Assembly: GCA_964490725.1 (NCBI GenBank)
Contig: CAZBDU010000006.1
Span: forward strand, 41,138-105,137
Direction: 5' to 3'
Length of the DNA: 64,000 nt
DNA from: CAZBDU01 sp964490725
Lineage (GTDB): Bacteria; Spirochaetota; Spirochaetia; SZUA-6; DRHE01
The translations under genes were made by a program, and so were the position numbers. Each line of letters begins with the position of its first letter. Position 1 is the stretch's first letter. Of the stretch, positions 37,289 to 45,608 are shown one piece after another. Below the pieces are notes generated by a model. That model was not told the origin of the DNA. It made no database searches and saw only the letters and a list, made by a program, of their open reading frames with translations.

Positions 37289-37329
37289 CAATTGTATGTT
37301 ATCATACCACAAATCGGGAAGCGTGTCAA
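37289..37329 (-). promoter_or_regulatory. Promoter and TGGTATGAT operator upstream of the LarA gene
   Basis: On the minus strand TTGACA (37329-37324), 17 bases and TATGAT (37306-37301) make an almost ideal sigma70 promoter. The operator TGGTATGATAACATACAA lies within 37309-37289 and covers the -10. The leader to the LarA start is about 230 bases. In the whole gap 37066-37421 I find this promoter but no convincing gene. Confidence 0.78.
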
Positions 37330-37421
37330 AGCTTCGTGCAAGACGTGGCAAAACGTGGACGCCGCAGTCACGCTCAGCCCGGTCCGTCGCGCCAGGATCG
37401 CCGTCAGGCGGGGCCGCTCCC

Positions 37422-38007
37422 TCAGCCTTCGTCCATCTCGGGGTAGAGCTCCCGCGCGCAGCCGGGACAGATGCCGTGAGTGAGCTCCGCGTGGGTGTGC
37501 TCCTTCAGGTACGCCTCGATGAGATTCCAGTACCCCTTGCCGTCGCGGATCCTCTTGCACCGGCTGCAGATGGGGAGCAGGCCGAGGGTCGCCACCACCG
37601 AGGCGGCGTTGATGCGAAGGTTGGGAACCGGAACGGACTGCAGCGGACCGATCTCCTCGATCCCGGCCTGGAGCTGCAGGATGGCGGCCAGCAGAGGCGT
37701 CAACGCGGACACCGCGGCCACGGTGACGATGGGCATTCGCGTGGCCGCGGGACCGTCGAACACGTAGACCACGAACACCCCCAGCAGCAGGGAGGTGTAG
37801 AGCACCGTGGGGCCCACCACGAAGCCGACCTCCCCCAGATGGATGGCGACCCTTGCATCCGTCACCCAGGACATGATGGCCGTGAGCCCACCCAGGAGCG
37901 TGTAGAAAGGGGCCAGCCCGAAGCGGTGCCGCAGTGAGTGTACCCCAGAGCACCAGCAGATAGAGGGCCGTGGTCTGGCCGACGAGAACGAGCGTTGCCT
38001 AGATCAC
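37422..38007 (-). pseudogene. Broken membrane sensor-like gene with C-terminal Cys-rich module
   Basis: The intact 3' part (37422-37874) has three to four membrane helices and ends with PICSRCKRIRDGKGYWNLIE and HGICPGCARELYPE. This CxxC pair module is often found at the C-terminus of PAS or GGDEF sensor proteins. Upstream, coding potential continues (HSLRHRFGLAPFYTLLGG in frame, then TLVLVGQTTALYLLVLW in a neighbouring frame). A GTG-ATC start at 38007 is followed immediately by TAG. One frameshift near 37930-37950 and one nonsense codon therefore seem to have disrupted it. Confidence 0.6.
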
Positions 38008-38098
38008 GATCCACCCCCCCGGTGGCTCATCGAATCCTCCCCGAAGGCGGGCGCGAACGGCTGGGGCGTTTGCAGCCGGCGGCCCCGGCAAGGCCCGG

Positions 38099-39142
38099 CT
38101 AGGGCAGCTCCCGGGATGGATCGTGCAGCTCCGCCGCCTGGAAGTGCCGGCGGTAGTTCTCCCGGTTGAACCAGCTCAGGTATTCCTCCTGCGGGCGCGT
38201 GCGCTCCTCCAGGTCGCTCCAGACCTCCTCCGGCAGGTCCCAGTCCCCCATTTCCATATCGGAGTCCAGCTGGCCGGCCGTCCTGACGCCCACGATCACC
38301 GAGGCCACGAAGCGACGGCGCAGAGGCCAGGCGATGGCCAGCCGGTACATGGGAATGCCGGACCGGGCGGCCACCTCCTCCACTGCCGCGGCGGTCTGGA
38401 AGCCCAGGGGATGCCAGAAGCGCGGGCCGTCTACCCGGGTTCGGTAGGCCAGGCGCGTGCCCTCCCTGGGCGTCTCCTGCCCCTTGTACTTGCCCGTCAA
38501 GAGCCCGCCGGCCAGGGGGCTGTAGCAGCAGATCCCCAGCCCTCCGTCCACGGCCGCCGGAATGATCTCCCGTTCCGGCTCGCGGTGCACCAGGTTGTAC
38601 AGGTACTGCCCGGCCACCAGGGGCTCGAAGCCGCGGCGGGCGGCGATTCCGTTGGCCTTGGCGATCTGCCACCCAAACATGTTGCTGCACCCCAGGTAGC
38701 GTACCTTTCCCTGCCGGAGCAGGTCGTCCAGTGCGCGCAGCGTCTCCTCCAGGGGGGTCACCGGGTCCGGGCCGTGCAGGTAGTACAGGTCGATGTAGTC
38801 GGTCCTGAGCCTGCGCAGGCTGGCCTCGCAGGAGGCGATTAGGTGCTTCCTGGAGGACCCGTACCGGTTGGGCTCTCCCCCCATGGGGAAGTAAGACTTC
38901 GAGGCCACCAACACCTGGTCTCGCTGCATCTGGGGCAGGAAGGTCCCGATGATCTCCTCGGAGCGGCCCCCGGCGTAGACGTCGGCGGTGTCCAGCAGGT
39001 TTCCCCCGCCCTCCAGGTAGCGCTTCATGATCGCGTGCGCCTCCCCCTGGTCGCACCCCCACTCCTTAGCCCCGAAGGTCATGGTCCCCAGGGTGATCCG
39101 CGAAATCAACAGCCCCGAGCTGCCCAGGTAACGGTACTTCAT
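38099..39142 (-). CDS. Aldo/keto reductase
   Basis: This 347-residue (beta/alpha)8 NADPH-dependent reductase has the catalytic set Asp and Tyr in LLDTADVYAGG, Lys in VLVASKSYF and His in LYYLHGPDP. The cofactor segment SVIVGVRTAGQL lies near the end. It resembles the YajO/YghZ-like group, which reduces small aldehydes. GAGGAG precedes the ATG at 39142. It appears monocistronic and is divergent from the two-component genes. Confidence 0.92.
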   Translation of the reverse strand: MKYRYLGSSGLLISRITLGTMTFGAKEWGCDQGEAHAIMKRYLEGGGNLLDTADVYAGGRSEEIIGTFLPQMQRDQVLVASKSYFPMGGEPNRYGSSRKHLIASCEASLRRLRTDYIDLYYLHGPDPVTPLEETLRALDDLLRQGKVRYLGCSNMFGWQIAKANGIAARRGFEPLVAGQYLYNLVHREPEREIIPAAVDGGLGICCYSPLAGGLLTGKYKGQETPREGTRLAYRTRVDGPRFWHPLGFQTAAAVEEVAARSGIPMYRLAIAWPLRRRFVASVIVGVRTAGQLDSDMEMGDWDLPEEVWSDLEERTRPQEEYLSWFNRENYRRHFQAAELHDPSRELP

Positions 39143-39302
39143 GGTTCCTGCTCCTCGCTTGGAGTTTTGTCTTTCTGTACCCACTCCGTTGTAGCACGCC
39201 TCGGCTTTCTTGTGAAACCGGGGGCAGCGCCGTAGATGCAAGGGGGAATATACACTACAATATTGATAAACTATAGCGAAAGGAGCATTCGTGGAGGCGG
39301 AG

Positions 39303-40655
39303 ATGAATCTACGCTCCCCCGGCTTCGCCCGGTGGCTGGCGCGCCACCTGGAAGACGGAGCGGCGGCCGCCGAAGCCCTCCGTGCCGGCGCGGCCGCCTA
39401 CCGCAGCCTGTTCCTCGAATCCCCTATACCCATCCTGGAGGTGGATCTGACGGAGTTCCGGCGGCGGATCGCCGCGCTCCAGGGCCCCGGTACGGACCTG
39501 CGGCGGCAGTTCCGCGAGCGTCCCGGGGATTTCGCGGACAGCGTTGCCCGCATCAGGGTACGGAGGGCCAATGGGGCGGCCCTGCGGCTTGCCGGCGCCC
39601 GCCGGACCGGGCGGCTGTCGGCCGTGCTGAGCCGGATGACCGCCGGGGAGCGCTGCCTGCAGCTCCTGGAGCCTCTGCTTGCCCTGCTCGAGGGGCGTTC
39701 GCCCAGCGCCGCGGACTACCGCACGGAGACGGCCGGGGGGGAGCCCCTCGTGCTGGCGGTGCAGTGGTCGCTTCCCCCGGAGCGCGGGGAGGACTGGTCG
39801 CGGGCCTTCGTTTCCGCCGTGGAGGTCACCGCGGCCCGGGCGGCGCGACAGAGGGAGGAGGAGCTGCACAGGCGGGTGGCCCGCTCGGAGCGGCTCATCT
39901 CCCTGGGCATCATGGCCGCCGGGGTGGCCCACGAGATCAACAACCTCAACCAGGCGATCCTGGTGAGCGGGCAGCTGCTGGCGGAGGCGTGGCGGAGCAT
40001 GCGGGTCATCCTGGACGGGTACCACCGCAGCCACGGCGACTTCCTGCTGGGAGAGCTGGAGTACTCCCAGATGCGCGAGCTCATACCCAACTACTTCGCC
40101 GGCATCCTGGACGGCTCCCAGCGCATCGACCGCATCGTCTCCAGCCTCAAGGAGTACGCCGGCCGGGAGCAGGCCCGGCAGCAGCCTGTGGAGCTCAACC
40201 ACGTGGTCTCCTCCGCCCTGATTCTGCTGGCCAACGTCACCAAAAACGCCACCGCCCGCCTGAAGGTGGAGCTGGCCGACGCCCTGCCGGCGGTGTACGG
40301 CAGCTTCCAGCGTCTGGAGCAGGTGGTGGTCAATCTGGTGCAGAACGCCTGCCAGGCGCTGCCGGACCGGGAGCGGGAGATCCGCGTTTCCACACGCTAC
40401 GACCGGCTGCGCTCCAGGGCCGTGCTCGAGGTGGCGGACCAGGGAGTGGGGATCCCGCCGGAGGCTCTGGAGCGCATCCGCGAGCCCTTCTTCACCACAC
40501 GCCGCGAGGCGGGAGGCACCGGACTGGGCCTGTCGGTTTCCGCGGCCATCGTGGAGGAGCACCGGGGTTGGCTGGACTTCCACTCGCAACCCGGCGAAGG
40601 AACCGTGGTGACGCTGGCCCTTCCTGTGAGGGCCGCCCCGGAGGGCCCGGGGTGA
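39303..40655 (+). CDS. Sensor histidine kinase (NtrB-like)
   Basis: The 450-residue protein has no membrane segment. An N-terminal sensory region (residues about 1-180, partly PAS-like) is followed by the H-box AAGVAHEINNLNQAIL (His about residue 210), the N-box VVVNLVQNACQAL, G1 VADQGVGIPPE, F-box EPFFTTRR and G2 GTGLGLSVS. GGAGG lies five bases before the ATG at 39303. Its stop overlaps the response-regulator start, so they form a cognate pair. The signal is unknown. Confidence 0.92.
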   Translation: MNLRSPGFARWLARHLEDGAAAAEALRAGAAAYRSLFLESPIPILEVDLTEFRRRIAALQGPGTDLRRQFRERPGDFADSVARIRVRRANGAALRLAGARRTGRLSAVLSRMTAGERCLQLLEPLLALLEGRSPSAADYRTETAGGEPLVLAVQWSLPPERGEDWSRAFVSAVEVTAARAARQREEELHRRVARSERLISLGIMAAGVAHEINNLNQAILVSGQLLAEAWRSMRVILDGYHRSHGDFLLGELEYSQMRELIPNYFAGILDGSQRIDRIVSSLKEYAGREQARQQPVELNHVVSSALILLANVTKNATARLKVELADALPAVYGSFQRLEQVVVNLVQNACQALPDREREIRVSTRYDRLRSRAVLEVADQGVGIPPEALERIREPFFTTRREAGGTGLGLSVSAAIVEEHRGWLDFHSQPGEGTVVTLALPVRAAPEGPG

Positions 40656-42049
40656 AAGCGGCCCACTACCCCGCCGGCGCCATCCTGGTCGTGGACGACG
40701 AGCCCGCCGTCCTGGAGGCCCTGGGCGGGGCGCTTCGCTCCGGAGGCTACACCAACGTCCAGACCTGCTCCCAGGGGCGGGAGGTGATGCAGATCCTGGC
40801 CACCAGGCCCGTGGAGGCGCTTCTCCTGGACCTGGCGCTGCCGCACGTCCCGGGGCAGGAGCTTCTGGCCCGGATCCGCGAGCAGTACCCGGAGATCCCG
40901 GTGATCGTGGTCACCGGAGTCACCGAGGTGAGCACGGCGGTGGAATGCATGAAGCTGGGCGCCTTCGACTATCTGGTGAAGGCCGTGGAGAAGAGCAAGC
41001 TCCTGGCCACGGTGTCCCGAGCGGTGGAGATCCGGGAGCTGCGCCGGCAGACCGGGGCGCTGGGCCGGCACCTGATGGAGCGCAGGCTGGAGCACCCGCA
41101 GGCGTTTTCCGGCCTTCTGACGCGGGACCCGAAGATGCTTCCCCTCTTCCTCTACGCCGAGGCCATCGCCGCCTCGCCGCACACGGTGCTGATCACCGGT
41201 GAGACGGGTGTGGGCAAGGAGCTGCTGGCCCGGGCGATCCACAGGCTGAGCGGCCGCCCGGGGGATTTCGTGGCGGTGAACGTCGCCGGCCTGGACGAGA
41301 CCATGTTCGCCGACACGCTGTTCGGACACCTGCCGGGCGCCTATACCGGTGCGGCTTCTGCACGCAAGGGTCTCATCGAGCAGGCTGCCGGCGGCACGCT
41401 CTTTCTCGACGAGATCGGAGACCTGCAGATCCCCTCCCAGGTCCGGCTGCTTCGCCTGCTGGAGGGAGGCCAGTACTACCCGCTGGGCTCTGACCTGGCG
41501 AAGCGCAGCGACGCCAGGGTGGTGGTGGCCACCAACCAGGACCTGGAGAGCAGGCTGCGAACCGGGGAGTTCCGCAAGGACCTCTACTACCGGCTGAGAA
41601 TGCACCCCCTGCACGTCCCGGCGCTGCGGGAACGGCCCGGCGATCTGCCCCTGCTGGTGGAGCGCTTCGTCCGGCAGGCCGCGGCCGAGCTGGGCCGCAG
41701 GAGCCCTCCCGTGCCGGCCGGTTTGGCCCGCAGCCTGGCCGGCTACTCCTTCCCCGGCAACGTGCGGGAGCTGAAGGCGCTGGTTCTGGACGCCGTCACC
41801 CGACACGCCGGCGGTCCGCTTTCCCTGGAGATCCCCGCGCACCTGGCCCCGCAGGAGGGGCCGTCGGGTAGCCGGCCGGGAGAGGAGCTGTTCGCGGAGG
41901 CGGCCACCCTGCCCACCCTCCGGCGTGCCACGGAAATGCTGGTGGCCGAACCGCTCCGGCGCGCCGGGGGCAACCAGGCGCGGGCGGCGCGCATGCTGGG
42001 GATTTCGCCGCAGGCGGTGAGCAAGCGGCTCAGGCGCATCCGGCAGTAA
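40652..42049 (+). CDS. Sigma54-dependent response regulator (NtrC family)
   Basis: This 465-residue protein has a receiver domain (VVDDEP, phospho-aspartate about residue 60 in LLLDLALP), an AAA+ domain with Walker A GETGVGKE, Walker B GGTLFLDEIGDL and the sigma54 loop GAYTGA in place of GAFTGA, and a Fis-type helix-turn-helix (NQARAARMLGISPQAVSKRL). GTG at 40652 overlaps the kinase stop by four bases behind GGAGGG. Its targets cannot be read here. The adjacent chemotaxis genes are one possibility. Confidence 0.92.
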   Translation: MKAAHYPAGAILVVDDEPAVLEALGGALRSGGYTNVQTCSQGREVMQILATRPVEALLLDLALPHVPGQELLARIREQYPEIPVIVVTGVTEVSTAVECMKLGAFDYLVKAVEKSKLLATVSRAVEIRELRRQTGALGRHLMERRLEHPQAFSGLLTRDPKMLPLFLYAEAIAASPHTVLITGETGVGKELLARAIHRLSGRPGDFVAVNVAGLDETMFADTLFGHLPGAYTGAASARKGLIEQAAGGTLFLDEIGDLQIPSQVRLLRLLEGGQYYPLGSDLAKRSDARVVVATNQDLESRLRTGEFRKDLYYRLRMHPLHVPALRERPGDLPLLVERFVRQAAAELGRRSPPVPAGLARSLAGYSFPGNVRELKALVLDAVTRHAGGPLSLEIPAHLAPQEGPSGSRPGEELFAEAATLPTLRRATEMLVAEPLRRAGGNQARAARMLGISPQAVSKRLRRIRQ

Positions 42050-42062
42050 TCCCGCCGGAGCT

Positions 42063-42095
42063 CAACCCCGGTTGGCGCCGCCTCAACCCTGGTTG
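42063..42095. repeat. Two CAACCNNGGTTG inverted repeats 21 bp apart
   Basis: CAACCCCGGTTG (42063-42074) and CAACCCTGGTTG (42084-42095) are near-identical short palindromes. Their starts are exactly 21 bases apart, two helical turns. They lie between the regulator stop and the chemoreceptor start and look like tandem protein-binding sites, possibly for the NtrC-like protein. Confidence 0.6.
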
Positions 42096-42157
42096 ATCTG
42101 AACGCCCGCGCTCCCGCGCCCGACCCTTTCCGCCACCGGAAGCTCCTCAGCTACGAG

Positions 42158-43753
42158 GTGACCGTGGCTGGGCAGGACTACGATCTCCAGGGCTGGCTCA
42201 TCCGCAAGGAGCTCGAAGAGCTGCGCTGGGTGCAGGAGCTTTCGGCGTCGGTCTCCGGGAACCACCGGTTCGCCGGCGAGCTGGACCCCAGGAAGTGCTC
42301 CTTCGGGCAGTGGTACTACGGCTATCAGACCGACGACCCCGACCTCCAGGCGCTGCTGCGCAAGACCGAGGGGCCGCACACCCGGCTGCACGAGCTGGCG
42401 GCCAGGCTCGACTCCCTGAGCGATCTCGCGGCCAGGCAGCCGGTGTACGAGCAGCAGGTGGTCCCGGTGGTGGGGCAGATCGAGGGACTCTTCGACGAGC
42501 TCTGCGCCTATCTGGGCTCCGCTCTCGCGCAGGCCAGGGAGGAACAGACCCAGGCCATGGCGGCCATGGCGGCTCTGGACCAGGCCTCGGCTCGGGCCGA
42601 GGCGATCATGTCGCAGCTGGAAGAGCAGGCGGGCGCCGAGCTCGCCGCAGCCCAGCAGCAGGGCGAGGCGGCGCGCCGGCTCGGTTTCACCGTGCTGATC
42701 GCCGCCGTGGCGGCGGGCATCGCAGCGGCCCTGCTCATGGGGCTTCTCATCACCCGCAGCGTTCACCGGCAGCTCGGCGAGGACCCGGCGGTGATCCACC
42801 GCGTGGCGGACAGCATCGCGGGCGGGGATCTGCGCCTGGAGCTGCGCGACGGCATCGGCGCGTACGAGTCCATGCGGCGCATGAGCGCAAGCCTGCGCGA
42901 CATCGTCACCGCGGTGCGCGCCGCGGCGGACAACGTCGGCTCCGGAAGCCAGCAGCTTGCCTCCACGGCGCAGGAGCTCTCCCAGGGAGCCACCGAGCAG
43001 GCGGCCAGCGCCGAGGAAGTCTCATCCTCCATGGAGCAGATGAGCTCCAACATCAAGCAGAACGCGGACAACGCCGCAGAGACTGAGAAGATCGCCGGCC
43101 AGGCCTCTTCGGATGCGCAGGACAGCGGCCGCGCGGTGACCCAGACGGTGCAGGCGATGACGCAGATCGCCGGCAAGATCTCGATCATCGAAGAAATCGC
43201 CCGGCAGACCAACCTGCTGGCCTTGAACGCGGCCATCGAGGCGGCCCGGGCCGGGGAGCACGGCAAGGGCTTCGCCGTGGTGGCCTCGGAGGTGCGCAAG
43301 CTGGCCGAGCGCAGCCAGACGGCCGCCAGGGAGATCGCGGAGCTGTCCACCAGCAGCGTCGAGGTGGCGCAGAAGGCAGGGGAGCTCATCACGCGGCTGG
43401 TGCCGGGCATCCAGAAGACCGCCGAGCTGGTCCAGGAGATCAGCGCGGCCAGCGACGAGCAGAACGGCGGCGCCGGCCAGATCAACAAGGCCATCCTGCA
43501 GCTTGACCAGGTGATCCAGCAGAACGCCTCCGCCTCGGAGGAGCTGGCCGGTCAGGCCGGGCAGCTGCAAAGCGCCATCGCCTTCTTCAAGCTGGCCGGC
43601 CTCGCGGAGGAACGCCGGCTGCTGACGGACAAGAGCCTTGTCGAGTCCGGCAACGGCAACGGTCACAGGTCGCCGGGCGGGGCGGTGCAGCCCGCCGCCG
43701 CCGTGACGGCGGCGGGCCCCGATGCGGCCGATCGCGACTTCGAGGAGTTCTGA
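42158..43753 (+). CDS. Methyl-accepting chemotaxis protein with CZB-like sensor region, possibly N-truncated
   Basis: The 531-residue chemoreceptor has a CZB-like region (residues about 15-115, DPRKCSFGQWYYG with Cys 47 and PHTRLH with two His), one membrane helix (about 176-198), HAMP and a signalling domain with IARQTNLLALNAAIEAARAGEHG. The first available start is GTG at 42158 without a ribosome site. Upstream in the same frame, RKLLSYE continues what looks like conserved sequence back to the regulator stop, with no start codon. The usual first membrane helix is absent, so the N-terminus may have been lost. Confidence 0.85.
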   Translation: MTVAGQDYDLQGWLIRKELEELRWVQELSASVSGNHRFAGELDPRKCSFGQWYYGYQTDDPDLQALLRKTEGPHTRLHELAARLDSLSDLAARQPVYEQQVVPVVGQIEGLFDELCAYLGSALAQAREEQTQAMAAMAALDQASARAEAIMSQLEEQAGAELAAAQQQGEAARRLGFTVLIAAVAAGIAAALLMGLLITRSVHRQLGEDPAVIHRVADSIAGGDLRLELRDGIGAYESMRRMSASLRDIVTAVRAAADNVGSGSQQLASTAQELSQGATEQAASAEEVSSSMEQMSSNIKQNADNAAETEKIAGQASSDAQDSGRAVTQTVQAMTQIAGKISIIEEIARQTNLLALNAAIEAARAGEHGKGFAVVASEVRKLAERSQTAAREIAELSTSSVEVAQKAGELITRLVPGIQKTAELVQEISAASDEQNGGAGQINKAILQLDQVIQQNASASEELAGQAGQLQSAIAFFKLAGLAEERRLLTDKSLVESGNGNGHRSPGGAVQPAAAVTAAGPDAADRDFEEF

Positions 43754-44274
43754 TGAACGTCGCCGCGGATCGGCAAGGGGCCGGTTCCGCCCCGGCCGTC
43801 GAGCACCTGACCTTCGCGCTGGGCCAGGAGCACTACGCGCTGGAGGTGTCCCGGGTGAGGGAGGTGGTGGCCTTTCCCGGGGTCACCAGGATTCCCCGCA
43901 CACCGGAGTACCTGCGGGGAATCATCAACCTGCGCGGCGGGGTGGTCCCGGTGGTGGACCTGCGCGTGAAGCTCAGCATGAGCGCCGCCGAGCGCGGCGT
44001 GGACACCTGCGTCATCGTGACGGAGCTGTGCCTGGCGGACGGGCCCGCCGTGGTGGGCCTGCTGGCGGACGCGGTGGAGGAGGTGCTGCGACTGGAAGCG
44101 CCGAAACCGCCTCCCAGGATGGGCGCTTCCATCGACACGGAGCTTCTCAAGGCCGTGGGAAGGCGCGCCGGGCAGCTCGTGATCGTCCTGAACCTGGAGC
44201 GGATCTTCAGCGCCGGGGCGGCGGCGGACCTTCAGGAGGGGCCGCCCTCCAGCGCCGGAGAGTCTCTCCCCTGA
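43753..44274 (+). CDS. cheW: Chemotaxis coupling protein CheW
   Basis: The 173-residue protein has the CheW fold blocks FALGQEHYALEVSRVREVV, IPRTPEYLRGIINLRGGVVPVVDLR and a late LVIVLNLERIF. It couples chemoreceptors to the CheA kinase. Its ATG overlaps the stop of the chemoreceptor gene (TGATG), so the two are coupled and likely function together. No cheA is in the window. Confidence 0.94.
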   Translation: MNVAADRQGAGSAPAVEHLTFALGQEHYALEVSRVREVVAFPGVTRIPRTPEYLRGIINLRGGVVPVVDLRVKLSMSAAERGVDTCVIVTELCLADGPAVVGLLADAVEEVLRLEAPKPPPRMGASIDTELLKAVGRRAGQLVIVLNLERIFSAGAAADLQEGPPSSAGESLP

Positions 44275-44351
44275 AGGCGGCCACAGGCCCGGCCGCTCCC
44301 AGGGCACCCGGGCCTGTCTGTCCGCACGGCCGCCGCCTTCCAGCAGGCAAC

Positions 44352-45227
44352 CTAGAGGGGATCGAGCTGGATGCCGCCGCTCAGCGTCTCCACCCGCAGG
44401 CTCACGGTGCCGGCGCCGGCCACTCCCTCCAGCCGGTTGGCAGCCCTGTGGCTCACCTGCAGGGGGAAACCGCTGGCCACCCCGCCGCTTCCGCTCTTCA
44501 GGGTCACCCGGGCGTCCAGCCCCTCGAAGGCCTTCAGGCGCACCCCTCCCGAGACGGTGTGCACCTCCACCCTGGCGCCGGCTTCCAGGCCCAGGATGCG
44601 GCCTTCCACCCCTCCGGAGGTGCTTTCCACCTCCAGGTCGCCGCCGGTCATGGCGAACTCGATGCGGCCGCTCACGGTCTGGACGTCCAGGTTGCGGGAC
44701 CCCAAGCTCTCGACGCGTCCCGACACCGTGCGCAGGTGCTGATCGGTGGGCCACCCCAGCCGGCTCACCGTGATGCCGCCGGAGACGCTGCGGACCTCGA
44801 TGCGCTCCACCGTCTCCGGGAGGCTGAGAGAGAAGGATACCGGGCCGTACCGGTTGCCGCCGGGCCGCGGGTACACGGCCCGCACGTGGAGCGTTCCCCC
44901 CGAGGCGCGGATCTCCACCTCCAGCTGCTCCAGGGCCTCCGGCCCGCGGGCCTCCTTCACGTAGTGGACCCGGGTGCCCGGATCCGTCCAGCTCTCGATG
45001 CGGACGGGACCGGAGACGTTCTCCACCACCACGGCGGTCACCGGCGCCGCCACCACCTCGGTGGACTCGGCGCGGTTCCATCCTCCTGCGGCCGGCGCTT
45101 TCCAGCCGGACGCCGCCCCTCCTGCCAGCTCTCCGCGCAGGGTCAGTGCGGTGAGCACCACGAACGCCAGCAGCACCACCAGAACGGCCCCCAGGGCGCC
45201 CAGCAGCGCGATCGTGCTCTTTTTCAT
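44352..45227 (-). CDS. DUF4097-family beta-strand repeat membrane protein
   Basis: This 291-residue protein has one N-terminal membrane segment (residues about 6-30). The rest is regular beta repeats with recurring VSGxV or SGGV units (VRSVSGGITV, LRTVSGRVES, VQTVSGRIEF, VHTVSGGVRL), typical of DUF4097 putative adhesins and likely a beta-helix outside the membrane. Its start overlaps the GntR stop by four bases, making it the last gene of the ABC-GntR operon. Function is unknown. Envelope stress roles are suspected for such operons. Confidence 0.85.
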   Translation of the reverse strand: MKKSTIALLGALGAVLVVLLAFVVLTALTLRGELAGGAASGWKAPAAGGWNRAESTEVVAAPVTAVVVENVSGPVRIESWTDPGTRVHYVKEARGPEALEQLEVEIRASGGTLHVRAVYPRPGGNRYGPVSFSLSLPETVERIEVRSVSGGITVSRLGWPTDQHLRTVSGRVESLGSRNLDVQTVSGRIEFAMTGGDLEVESTSGGVEGRILGLEAGARVEVHTVSGGVRLKAFEGLDARVTLKSGSGGVASGFPLQVSHRAANRLEGVAGAGTVSLRVETLSGGIQLDPL

Positions 45228-45607
45228 GCGGATTCCTCCTTGGTCTGCCTGCTCCGGTACTCCTCGTACAGGGGCTCCAGGTCCGTGCAGCCCATGCCCA
45301 GCAGGTCCATGGTATGGAAAACCCGGGGCAGCTCGCGCTGCACGAACTGTCTTTTTCTGAGCTCCACGGTCCTCTTGCGGGCCCCTTCGGCCACCGAGTA
45401 GCCGATTCCCCTCTGGTTGAAAATGATCCCCCTCTCCTGCAGATGCGCGTAGGAGCGCATCACCGTGTTCGGATTGACCTCGATCATGGCGGACAGCTCC
45501 CGGATGGAGGGCACGCGGTCTCCCTCCCTCCGCCGGTCGGTGAGGATGTTGTCGCAGATCAGATCTGCGATCTGCAGGTAGATCGCCTGGCTGTCGCGGA
45601 ACTCCAT
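45224..45607 (-). CDS. GntR-family regulator, YtrA subfamily
   Basis: This 127-residue regulator has a winged helix (YLQIADLICDNILT, RVPSIRELSAMIEVNPNTVMRSYAHLQERGI) and only a short dimerisation tail, as in YtrA. YtrA proteins repress operons encoding ABC transporters and bind inverted repeats near AGTGT and ACACT. Exactly such a site lies at 47.27 kb at this operon's promoter. The ATG at 45607 follows the permease stop by one base. Confidence 0.92.
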   Translation of the reverse strand: MEFRDSQAIYLQIADLICDNILTDRRREGDRVPSIRELSAMIEVNPNTVMRSYAHLQERGIIFNQRGIGYSVAEGARKRTVELRKRQFVQRELPRVFHTMDLLGMGCTDLEPLYEEYRSRQTKEESA

Positions 45608-45608
45608 G

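Noticed and set aside
42096..42157. A -24/-12 (sigma54) promoter for the chemoreceptor.
   Set aside because: No TGGCAC-N5-TTGC-like sequence was found in the gap.
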